DNA of 64,000 nucleotides from Larix kaempferi. Its lineage: Eukaryota; Streptophyta; Pinopsida; Pinales; Pinaceae. The translations under genes and the position numbers were made by a program. The notes beneath the pieces were generated by a model. It was given only the letters and a program-made list of their open reading frames with translations, was not told the origin of the DNA and did not search any database. Location of the stretch: assembly GCA_027924585.1 (NCBI GenBank), contig BSBM01000361.1, positions 71,314,001 through 71,378,000 of the forward strand, given 5' to 3'. Shown here one piece after another: positions 46,521 through 55,243 of this stretch. Position 1 is the first letter of the stretch; each line of letters begins with the position of its first letter.

Positions 46521-47012
46521 GATACTGTCGTGTGGATTTTACGAGCCCAGGACAGTTCATGCTCGTGGTGGCTTTCAATTTTAAGGAGTCTGAAAGCGAT
46601 AAGAAGACTCTGAGGTAGTGGAATGGTACTGTCGTGTGGATTTTACGAGCCCAGGACAGTGCATGCTCGTGGTTGCTTTCAAGTTTAGAGAGTCTGAAAG
46701 CAAGTAAGAAGACTCCAGGGGGTTGCTTTTTCGTAGATTTAGTCTCCAAGGCCCAAAGAAGCATAAAAGGATGCAATGAAGAACTCTTCTAGCCGGTGTG
46801 ACTAGAGTATTCCTTTTTCGTAATTAGTCTACCAGGTCCGGAAAAGGGTTAAACTTATACCAGATAGACGCCCTTTCAGGTACTTTAACGAGCATGAAAG
46901 GAAGCAAGATTGCTCGGCGATCTTTTCATTCTTTTAGGAGTCAGAAAAGAGCTTAACGGAAACTCCCTAAGTGCCTTTTTCGTAAAGGACTTGTCCGGCC
47001 CGAAAAAGGGAT
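46521..47012 (-). repeat. Hairpin array of Tat-N1, conserved with Tat-N2
   Basis: Six successive inverted repeats were read: GCTTTCA 46,571/TGAAAGC 46,591; TTGCTTTCA 46,673/TGAAAGCAA 46,695; CCTTTT 46,812/AAAAGG 46,842; CCTTTCA 46,872/TGAAAGG 46,895; TCTTTTC 46,921/GAAAAGA 46,944; CCTTTTTCG 46,974/CGAAAAAGG 47,001. Loops of 13-24 nt carry related text (TTTAAGGAGTC, TTTAGAGAGTC, CTTTAACGAGC, TTTTAGGAGTC). The first two lie in ~105-bp tandem units (ACTGTCGTGTGG at 46,523 and 46,628). The colinear region in Tat-N2 is 30,330-30,900. Confidence 0.8.
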
Positions 47013-47169
47013 AAAATTATACCGAACAAAAGGAATGGCCAGGCAAGGAGGAAGTGTTCAATCAAAGTTTAGTAATGATGACCAAGAACGAGGGTAGGTA
47101 GGAACACTGATGGACCTCCTTGCGGGGTAGATGAAATGGTGGCAAAATAACGAAACATTTGCAGTATGA

Positions 47170-47545
47170 CAGGAGTGAATGGCTCATGTAAAAATGTGGA
47201 ACAATTCGATGGCGGCCGATGTGGCACGCAAACCGAGGCAGCAAGGTGTTGGGAGACAATGTTGAAATTGTACCAAGTGAGAGCGAGAAATGATCTCAAG
47301 CATCATCACGAGCTCGGAAAAATGAATCCGGCGATATAAAGGATGTCAAAAATGGGTGACGGCCGATGTGGCACGCAAACCGAGGTGACGGGGGCATTTT
47401 GAAAAATGCCCAGAAAATCTGGAGGTGAGAGCGAGAAATGATCTCTAGCATCATCACCAGCTCGGAAAAATGAATCCGATGATATAAAACATGTGAAAAA
47501 TGGAGAACGGCCGATGTGGCACGCAAACCGAGGCAACTAGTGGCG
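47170..47545 (+). repeat. Three ~148-bp tandem repeats upstream of the PMD-like gene promoter
   Basis: CGGCCGATGTGGCACGCAAA starts at 47,213, 47,360 and 47,508 (periods 147 and 148). The flanking text GAGCTCGGAAAAATGAATCC and GAGAGCGAGAAATGATCTC repeats with it. The array ends about 150 bp before a plus-strand TATA box, so it could act as an upstream element of that gene. Confidence 0.85.
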
Positions 47546-47697
47546 TCAGAAACATGGGTAAAAAATGACAGGACAAAAATAATGCAACGAGGTGACCATC
47601 ATGACGGTCACGTCGCGCTGATTCCAGTGGTGGAAACAGTTTGTAAAACGGACTCCGTATGGGACCAGAATGACCAAAACAAGAAAAAGTCAACTGA

Positions 47698-47707
47698 CTA
47701 TAAATAG
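47698..47707 (+). promoter_or_regulatory. TATA box of the antisense PMD-like gene
   Basis: CTATAAATAG on the plus strand is a consensus plant TATA box. AAGTCAACTGAC just upstream contains a TTGAC (W-box) core on the minus strand. It lies about 510 bp before ATG 48,214 and downstream of the 148-bp repeats. The same TATAAATAG core serves the LTR on the other strand (57,248-57,257). No other promoter signal was seen before the gene. Confidence 0.6.
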
Positions 47708-47911
47708 TGGTGGGTCCAATATGACATGTGTCATTTGTACTTGTTGACTTTGACTTGTGAGGTGAGTGTACCAGAGCTTAGGTGGCATTTCTGGACGATC
47801 CGTCTGGCTGTTTGCAGATCCGTGAGATACAGGTATTTCACTAAACTCATACCTGCATAGTTTTTCGGGTTGGGGGTTGGGTAGTGGGTCCCAGGGATGA
47901 TTTGTACGGTC

Positions 47912-48168
47912 CGCGTGGGGTGGACCGCGGGTTAGGGGGTCGAAACCGCAGTTGAAGACCACGAGTTTCGGGTCGAACCACGCGGTTGGAGACCGCGTGA
48001 TTCTTGGATGGAACCGCGGTCGAGTACCGCGAGTTCCAAGGAGGAACACGCGGTTCCCAACCGCGGGTTTTGGGATGACAGGCGCGGTTTGGAACCGCGG
48101 CCATATGCCTGACAGCCGTGGTTGGAAACCGCGGCAGGAAGCCCGAAAGCCGCGGTTTTGGGCCGAGC
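47912..48168 (+). repeat. Array of palindromic 34-bp repeats in the PMD-like gene 5' leader
   Basis: Units start at 47,912 (35 bp), 47,947, 47,981, 48,015, 48,049, 48,083, 48,117 and 48,151 (partial), so six consecutive units are exactly 34 bp. In 47,981-48,150 each begins with a 17-nt inverted repeat such as CGCGGTTCCCAACCGCG or CGCGGTTTGGAACCGCG (6-7-bp stems, 3-5-nt loops) followed by a 17-nt variable spacer. Loops and spacers vary while stems are kept, with one compensable mismatch (CGTGGTT/AACCGCG). It lies between TATA box and start codon and would be transcribed. Confidence 0.9.
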
Positions 48169-48213
48169 TAGTAGGGCTTCTGGGAGAGGGAAAAGTATTT
48201 TTCTTAAGTTGTC

Positions 48214-49573
48214 ATGAGACTGATGAGTTCACTTTGTGTGATTGGCAGGATGCCCCAGGTTCTCTGGAGAGAGCGGGAGATCCCTGATGAGACCATGGGT
48301 TTCATCCGAGAGAACCGCCATGTGCGGACAGTGCTGGGGTTGTGCGGACTTTTGAAGTTCGCACAGATACCTATGATATGGACAGCAACATTGTTGCTGA
48401 ACCGTATGATCAGTTTCTGGGAGCCGGATATACAGGCTTTCCGGGTACAGGGTGAGAGGGTGGACCTTACCCTGACCGATGTTTACTTTCTGACGGGGTT
48501 ACCCTGCTTGGGCAGGGTGGCAGACACACAGCCGCGGGTTGCCGCGGACGTCGACATGGAGGACATGTTGGAGAGGTACTGCGGTCAGGACGCGAGGGTG
48601 CATAGGAATGCACTCCTGGTGAGGGACCTATAGGAGCCGGCAGTGCAGGCCATGGCGGCGTGTGTGGTGCGGGTATTGGGTTCCCAGTCACCGGAGAAGG
48701 TGTCTGGGGGGCAGATGCAGATGGTAGAGCGCGTCTTAGATGGGACGTACTACGCCTGGGGCCAGATGTTCCTGACCTGCGTTCAGCGACAGCTGACGGC
48801 AGCGAAGGAAGATGGCAAGGGCTTTTGCTTTGGGTCCTTCCTATGTGCCTTCTTTATGGAGAGGGTACCCACACTGCGGCCACGGGTGCCGATTAGGGCA
48901 GGAGGGATGAGGGAGCCGAGGATGGTCCGTTGGGGTGAGATGATGCGCCACCGTGGTGGCGGCGATGTGGGCAGATATTTTACGCAGGAGTTGTACCTGC
49001 AGTGGCTTCAGATACCACTGACGCTGGATGACTTCCCGTATCGGGATATGGACTTCACAGGAGATCTGGAGGCGCCACGAGCACCAGGACAGGCATGGGG
49101 TCTCGACGGTACGTGTGTGTTTTTATTGCATGTTATGTATGTCATATTTTATGTATATGATAGTAGATGGATATACTGTGACTGACATATGGTTGGTTTG
49201 TGCAGATGTGGGCCCGAGGCCACCTCCAGGGCATGTGGCCCGGCGGGGTATTGTGGCCGTGCCAGCTCTGCCTGGGCGAGGGGAGGTGCGACGCCGGGAT
49301 CCAGAGGTGACCCTAGAGTCTGTACGGGAGCTACTAGATCGGTTATTGATAGGGGTGACCGACGAGGGGTGGCGAGATGTCGATCCTGATGTGGTACGGG
49401 ATTGCATGGGGGCACCCCGTGAGTTCAGGTCCATCGCGATTCGGGTGGCGATTTTGGTGGACCGGGCTCGGGCACAGGAGGCCGGAGGCGAGGAGGACTT
49501 GCCGAAGGAGGAGCGAGGGGAGGATTCAGAGGCAGCCGATGCTGGCAGTGATGCAGGATACGACTCTCATTAG
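48214..49573 (+). pseudogene. Antisense plant mobile domain (PMD)-like gene, two exons, one in-frame TAG
   Basis: Exon 1 48,214-49,108 and exon 2 49,206-49,573 join in frame to 420 codons. The family call rests on RVDLTLTDVYFLTGLPCLG (about 48,455-48,515), which matches the GEMTxTLxDVxxLxGLPVxG signature of the plant mobile domain (PF10536, aminotransferase-like). An upstream LGLCGLLKFAQIPMIWTATL helix region, a Trp/Arg-rich middle and an acidic C-terminal tail (EEDLPKEERGEDSEA) follow. A TAG at 48,631-48,633 interrupts exon 1 and may be a former CAG. Start is uncertain: ATG 48,250, just after an acceptor-like TTGGCAG, is an alternative and would imply a 5' UTR intron. In plants, PMD proteins such as MAIN and MAIL1 affect genome stability and transposon silencing. 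What this copy does is unknown. Confidence 0.7.
49109..49205 (+). other. Predicted 97-bp intron of the PMD-like gene
   Basis: The donor ACG|GTACGT and the acceptor TTTGTGCAG|AT fit plant consensus. The intron is T-rich (TTTTTATTG…TTGGTTTG) between GC-rich exons. Splicing converts a frame that ends at 49,183-49,185 into one running to 49,573, with codon phase preserved (GAC G|AT GTG). Confidence 0.75.
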
Positions 49574-50025
49574 GGAGTGCAGGGGACTCCCCCCGAGTTT
49601 TGTAGCTTCGGCATGTATGTAGATGAGGTTGTAGGCATGTATAGCCATTTTTTTTGTATAGCTGAGTACAGGGGTACTCAGGACATGTATAGCACTGAAC
49701 ATGTATATTTTTTGAGAGATATATATATGCACGTGGATGCACCTTTTTATATGATGTTGTTTTATTTGTACGCACGTGGATGCGCTTTATGTGTTATGAT
49801 ATGTTTACATTGCACGTGGATGCAAGTAGGTTAGGATGTTAGGCACATGGATGCCCCTTGTGTATTTTATGTGATGTGACATGATATTTGTTTGTTTAGG
49901 CACGTGGATGCCCCGATGGATATGCATGTGGTGTATGTACATGGATGCAAATGTAGATGCGATGCAATCTTTTTGGGTTTTTATATGTATTTTTATGAGA
50001 TGCTATAGGATTATGATGCATGATG
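49574..50025. repeat. Intergenic spacer with repeated GCACGTGGATGC motifs
   Basis: It lies between the converging PMD-like gene (plus) and the RNase H domain (minus). GCACGTGGATGC occurs at 49,729, 49,772, 49,812 and 49,900, with a variant GCACATGGATGC at 49,843 and a shorter TACATGGATGC near 49,938. The core CACGTG is a G-box. The rest is T/G/A-rich with no gene. Confidence 0.7.
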
Positions 50026-50454
50026 TTACATGGTGTGATTGATATGCCAGTCTAGGATGTTGTTGGCCATTTGGTCTGCGACACGATTTTGAGCTCTAGG
50101 GACATGTGTGAATGTGATGGATTCAAATTGTCGACTGAGTTGTTTTGTGCGCAGGAATTTTCTAAAAAGGCAGGGATCACGCACCTGGTAGCAGTTGTTG
50201 AGCTGGGAAACAAGTAGCTGGGAGTCAAGGAACACATGAAGGTGACTTATGCCCATTTGGAGGGCAGCAGTCAGGAGACCGGTCACAGCATCATACTCCG
50301 CCTGGTTATTGGTAGCAGCGCCTATACATATCCCATCAAGGTGAATCATCTCGTTGGAAGGGGAGTACAAGACCCATGCTGCAGAAGCCAGGTTGGGAGA
50401 CCAGCGGCTTGCGCCGTCAGCGAAGCCAGTGTAACTAGGTGGAAGATGGTCCAT
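50026..50454 (-). CDS. Tat-N1 archaeal-type RNase H domain (aRNH), intact
   Basis: A 142-codon frame free of stops from ATG 50,454. The catalytic residues of RNase H1 are all visible: GFADGASR, NNQAEYDAV, FLDSQLLVSQL and RVADQMANN. HVPRAQN just before the last is the usual substrate-handling loop. A second RNase H of this type beside the usual one is a known mark of the Tat lineage. Here it survives although the RT and the first RNase H are gone. CTTTCTGCATGATTACAG stands directly before the ATG and could be a splice acceptor. It is in the same frame as the upstream gag-pro reading, separated by a stop at 50,554-50,556. It might be expressed from a spliced transcript. Confidence 0.85.
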   Translation of the reverse strand: MDHLPPSYTGFADGASRWSPNLASAAWVLYSPSNEMIHLDGICIGAATNNQAEYDAVTGLLTAALQMGISHLHVFLDSQLLVSQLNNCYQVRDPCLFRKFLRTKQLSRQFESITFTHVPRAQNRVADQMANNILDWHINHTM

Positions 50455-50553
50455 CTGTAATCATGCAGAAAGGATGAATGTAAGATGATGGTAAAAAAGT
50501 GAAAAACAAAAAGAGAGCAAACTGTACAATGCGGACCAAAATGGGGCCGCGAA
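50455..50553 (-). other. Pyrimidine-rich gap before the RNase H domain
   Basis: On the minus strand about 100 nt rich in T and C end in TTACAG immediately before ATG 50,454. This resembles the 3' end of an intron. Ogre elements are known to splice within pol, but I see no matching donor with certainty. Confidence 0.4.
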
Positions 50554-52530
50554 TTATTCTGTGGATAGAGATTCCGTAGGATGCAACCCATCATGGGGGT
50601 TGCGTAAAGGGAGGCCTTCAGAGTTGGTTTCGGTATGAACATGGAGTTCCTCTGGCCGTGTGTCTATGTGATGTTTGAGAATGGCGGGGTGGAACCCAGG
50701 CATTCTGTTAGAGGGCCAAGCAAAGACATCACGGAACTCTTGGAAGAGTTGTATATAATCCTCAATCTCCCGCTCGCTGCAGGAGGCTCCTAAAGTGATG
50801 AGTTCAAGGGCATATCCGGGGGACTTTGAGGGAGGAAGAGGATGTTGTTTTTGACGAACGGGGGTTACATCAGGCCATGTGTCAATGTGGTGTTCGATAA
50901 TGGCGGGATCAAGACCAGGCATTTCGGTATAGGACCAGGCAAAGACATCACGGAATTCTTTGAAAAGGTGTGTGTAGTCCTCAATCTCTTGTTTACTGCA
51001 GAATGCTCCTAAAGTAATGAGTTCAGGGGCACGACCTGGAGCAGCAATATCAACTTGGATGACAGGTGAGATGTTGGCCATGTTGCCCTCCTCGAAGGCA
51101 TCAGGAGCAGGAATAGGGTCCTTGAACCAGTCAACCTTGGTGGGGAGGAAGTCTTTGGATTCGACCGTGTATTGGGTAGCGGTGCTAGAGGAAGACGCTT
51201 CTGGGATGAAATAGGAACGGTGGTGCATATCATCCCAAGGATAATCCGGGGCAGTTAGGGCCTCAAGAATCTCCTCATCAGTACGGAAAGTCTGCGTCGT
51301 CAAATCGGTTGACGAGGGGGTAGTGGAAGTGTTGGTTGAAGAGATCATGTAGATGATATTAACCTCTTCAGAAGGGGGAGAGACTGGGGGGTAGATCTCC
51401 TCAATGGTAGGTGGTGCCGTCTCAAGGTCCAGATTGTTCATCTCATAAAGAGCTGCTCTGTAATCCGGGAGATCGGGACAATGATGTGAATAATGCCCGT
51501 AAATACCACATATGGCGCAGGATTGGTTGGTACGTAGGGACTTATCTTTAGGCTTAGGAGTAGGGTTTAGTTCGACTGTTGGGATGTTAGGATCGTCATC
51601 GAGCATTTGCATGTGCTTCTGCAATGCGGGTAACTGTGGGCATTGGTGGGTCGCATGGCCCAACTCGTCACACAGCGAGCATTTGGGAGGAGCACGAAAC
51701 ACTGGAGGGTTCTTGACTGTCTTGGGAGGTGGGACAGCGGTGTAAGGTTGTGGACCTCTGCCCCCAGTGGGTGGAGGAGGAGGAGGAGGTGTCGTGGAGG
51801 ACGAAGGGGAAGAGACACCGGGAGGTGGCTGAGTGGAAGTAGCCATGGGTTGCACTGGTTGGAGGACGACATCTGGTGTCGGTGGGCGAACGGGAGGCGA
51901 AAGGTACCATACAGGTAATCCCAAGGTTAACCCAGGGAGGCTAAGGGTAGCCATGACCGGGGCGCTTACTACTCCTGCTGGAGGAACTAGGAAGGGGATC
52001 GTATGGATCGGTGTAACACCAATGTGACTAGGTACCAATGGGGGTTTAGGCAACAAGGATGGTTGATTGTTAGGTGGTAGGATGTCATGGGACAAGGTAC
52101 ATAAGTCAGACATTTCGGGCGTAGATGACGGCGGAGGAATGGATTGAAAGGTGGAGGTCATCGGCGCGTCTGAGTAGACTCCAGGCCCCGTAGAGGAAAC
52201 AAACGAGGTGGTGGCAGGGGAAACAGGTTGTTCAACCATGGGGAGAACATTTTCCGGTGCCGCCGGAGCACTGGGATCATAGTAGGTGAGCTGGTCAATC
52301 TTAACCACGCGTCCTTCATGGGGGAACATCATGGTGCGAAAGACAGAAGAGGCAACCGCCCGCATGGCATACATGTAGCTGCGGCCAAGTAGAAGGTTGT
52401 AATCCAATTGGGCATTGATTACCTCTATGTCAATAAGAACTGTTTTACCACCTAACTGGACTGGAACGTTGGGTAGAAGGCCTTGGGGCTGGGCCGAACG
52501 ACCGTCGTAGGCACGTAACGCGGTGGTGGA
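50554..52530 (-). pseudogene. Tat-N1 protease C-terminus, second zinc-knuckle block and duplicated pre-RT segment
   Basis: Downstream of TAG 52,531 the reading continues with the protease C-terminal half (LDYNLLLGRSYMYAMRAVAS, FPHEGRVVKIDQLTYYD). A Pro/Ser-rich linker with MATLSLPGLTLGLPVWYL follows, then two CCHC knuckles (CSLCDELGHATHQC, CAICGIYGHYSHHC). Next comes the pre-RT segment ELITLGAFCSKQEIEDYTHL…FRDVFAWSYTEMPGLDP, present twice in tandem (219-bp offset; 50,724 versus 50,943 for AGACATCACGG). The reading ends at 50,554 with no RT motif. Over 600 codons without a stop show that this part is still in good condition. Confidence 0.85.
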
Positions 52531-53895
52531 CTACTGGAGAGGAGGGGATCCTAGCTTCTGCCATACAAATGTAGACATAACGCATGTGGAAGCACCCTCA
52601 TCGATGATGCACCGATGGATAACAAGATTCCTAACGGAGACTGTAACTTGGAAGGCTAAGCTGGAAGGTAGGCGTGGTTCAGACTGGTCTAAATCAAACG
52701 CCATCAAATGTGAATCAGTTGGGTCAATCCCCCTGATGGCGGAAAGTAAAGTCTTGCGCTGAAAAGGGCAGTTCTTCAAGACTTCCAACGCAGACATGGC
52801 TGCGGGAGATTGGGCTAGGTCGTCTACGATGTTGTAGTTTGACGCAGCACGCACGTTAGGGTTATTGTTGATTCGGCGAAGTGGGAAACGAGGTGCTTTC
52901 GCAGCGCCGTCTGTGGGAGGCGGAGGTATACGTAACGCCTGATCGGTGGGGTGGGCGTTAGTAGGTTTATCCGTGGGAGGGGCTTCAGAGGTGGAGCCAT
53001 ATTGGTTCCGACGGGTCTGGAGGTTGACGTCAGCAGATGACATCATCAGCAAGTGGTGGGTACCTGAATCAAACATGGGTTGATCAGGAGCAGCGTAAGT
53101 GATCTGTTGTTGTTGGGCCGCATTGGCTTGATGGGGAGCCAACGGCTGAGTGTTCACTACGCCTTGGGTCGGTAAGGGGTTTTGCAGCACCAAAGGGGGT
53201 TGCTGAGGTTGGGGGGGGTTGGGCGGTGCTTGGGGAGCCGCATGCCCTTGGCGATGGGCCTCGTCAACCCAAAGCTGCCGAGCTCGCTCCAAGTGTGGGC
53301 AAGCATGGGTGTAGTGTCCATAGACTCCGCAAATAGAACAAGGGTGGTTTGTTCGCAGATTGGGGTTTTTGGCCTGCTTGGGTGGGCGATCAGGGTTTTG
53401 ATTAGCGGGGGCCGCATTGTTATTGTCAGGGGGATTAGCCGGTTGACCAGCTTGGTCTGCAGGTTGGTTGTTTCCCCTATTACGGCCCTTGCCGCGGTTC
53501 TGTTGGCCCTGGTTACGTTGGTTATTCTGGTTTTGCTGCGGGTTCTGTTGGTCGTAAACTTGCCCTTGGGCAGCAGGTGGATTCTGAGGTTGCGCAGGTG
53601 CAGGAGCAGGCTGCGGAGGATGATATGTAGGTTGAGGCTGAGCAGGTGCAGCAACTTGAGGGGGTTGCTGATAGGACTGCGGAGCAGGTTGTGAATGTGC
53701 CGCAGGGGCTGCCTGTGGCGGATAATAAGCTGGTGGGGCTTGTGAAGGCGCAGGAGCTGAGGCAGCCTGCTGATGGTAGTAAGGCTGAGGGGCGACTGGA
53801 GGAGCATAAGCAGGAGTCGCATACCCGAAGCACTGTGGTGGACATGAGGGCCCATGGGAATGGTGATGTGTCATGGGAGCATACGAGTTGGTTGC
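52531..53895 (-). pseudogene. Tat-N1 Gag C-terminus with zinc knuckle, and protease active site
   Basis: A very Pro/Gln/Ala-rich region (about 53,870-53,480) is followed by an Asn/Gln/Arg-rich basic stretch and a CCHC knuckle CSICGVYGHYTHAC (about 53,345-53,300). The protease follows: PRLPSSLAFQVTVSVRN then IIDEGASTCVMSTFVWQKLG (about 52,610-52,550). The Asp-Glu-Gly-Ala active site is the form seen in all three Tat proteases here. The frame is the same as that of the Gag core upstream (stop TGA 53,896-53,898) and of the downstream part (stop TAG 52,531-52,533, after PPLQ). Confidence 0.85.
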
Positions 53896-55243
53896 TCAAG
53901 ACTGTGAAGTAGCCCGCGACAGGTCGGGGCCAGGGGTAGGACGTGCTATAGAAAATGGTTGGGGATGCGAAGAAACACGGCCAATGATACCATCTGCAGC
54001 GTGGGATGCCCCCGGCGCATCATGATGGGAGGACTCGCCGCGAGGGGCGTCAGGTATAATGGTATAAAGGTAACCCGATTGGGCGTAAATGAGGTCGAAC
54101 TGTTGTGCCTTAAGGATGGCTTCTTCTTCAGACTGGGGTCTTTCTGAGGCCACATCCTTAGCGATAACAGGAAGCAGGGACTTGAGGAACCAATCGAGGA
54201 AGATACGGTCGTCTAGTTTAATCTTGCATAAGCTACGGCGTCGACGCCACTCATGGATGTGGTCCGTGATATGGGTAGCCGTGTTTTGTCTACAAGATAG
54301 AAGGATCTCAACGCCCGAGTCATAGCGGACAGGCAACTGGAAGAACTGCAGGAAGGTCGAGGCCAAGGAAGAAAAGGTGGCGTGGGTCCCATGAGGCTGC
54401 TCAATATACCACTTGGCTGCAGAGCCAGTAAAGGTGCGCTGTAAGAGACGGAGGCGAACAGAGTCATCCACGATGGAGTTAGAGGAACACCATAGGTGGA
54501 AAGACATGATATGGTTTTGTGGGTCCTCACCGGCCTTACCCTCGAACTTAGGGATGTCATAGGGTAGCTTGGTAGGCATATGAGGCCATGTAGGGTCGTG
54601 TCGAATAGGATCGTTGGTCAATCTGGCCAGGTCAGGTAGGTTGAGGCTAGCCATGAACGGCAAACTGGAAGAAGGCTGTGACACAGTAGTGCTGTGGACC
54701 AAGTTGGGGCCAGTGCCCCCAAGTGGAGGGGCAAGATGTGAGGTGGTGCCCCCAAGTGGGGGAACTCAGGTAGTGAAGGATGGTCCAGCACCACCATTGG
54801 TAGTGTGAGCCACTGATGTAGTGGGGATAGGTATTCCTGCTGTGGGAACAGGTACCGTGAGGGGAACGGTAGATGGTTGCCCCATGGAGGGCATACCAAA
54901 AACAGGTGTAGTAACTGGTGTAGTGGTGAATGTGCCACCAATGGTCCCTATGACAAATGGAGTGGAAGTCGTGCCAGCCATGGGGCTAGTAGGGGCAGTA
55001 TAAATAGGGTTCTCAGACTCTTCGTCAGAATCAGAGGTAAAGTAAGGTGCGTCACTATCTGGTGACGGAGACCTACGTCGCTGACGAGTGGAGTCAAGTG
55101 ACAAGGCTCTAGATCTGTGATGAGTGGTATCAACGGACAATGATCGGAATCTATGACGAGTGGTGTCAAGAGAACCGTGCTGTGGGGGCTCGCCCCTGAG
55201 GCGCCGAGAATGTCTCGGGGACTCAATGGTGACAGATGGTGTC
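53896..55243 (-). pseudogene. gag: Tat-N1 Gag N-terminus and capsid core
   Basis: In the same minus-strand frame a Ser/Arg/Asp-rich start (SPSPDSDAPYFTSDSDEESE) and a Thr/Pro-rich stretch lead to TGA 54,766-54,768. The capsid core follows: MASLNLPDLARLTNDPIRHD, KLPYDIPKFEGKAGEDPQNH, FHLWCSSNSIVDDSVRLRLL, TFTGSAAKWYIEQPHGTH, WFLKSLLPVIAKDVASERPQ. It ends in TGA 53,896. Another TAG at about 55,241 precedes the start region. All the stops can be explained by CGA or CAG with C changed to T. The true start lies further upstream and was not identified. Gag would assemble the particle that packages the RNA. Confidence 0.88.

Noticed and set aside
47912-48168. CRISPR-like array (regular 34-bp period, palindromic repeats)
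   Set aside because: The 17-nt spacers are related to each other and not unique, there are no cas genes, and the context is a plant retrotransposon. It is a tandem repeat array.
48631-48633. TAG in the PMD-like ORF as a genuine C-terminus
   Set aside because: The same frame continues for 158 codons of similar composition and then splices in frame to the end, so a mutated Gln codon is more likely. A two-protein reading cannot be fully excluded.
50026-50454. Host gene for an RNase H-like protein
   Set aside because: It lies inside Tat-N1, in frame with gag-pro remnants, and matches the extra RNase H domain known in Tat elements.
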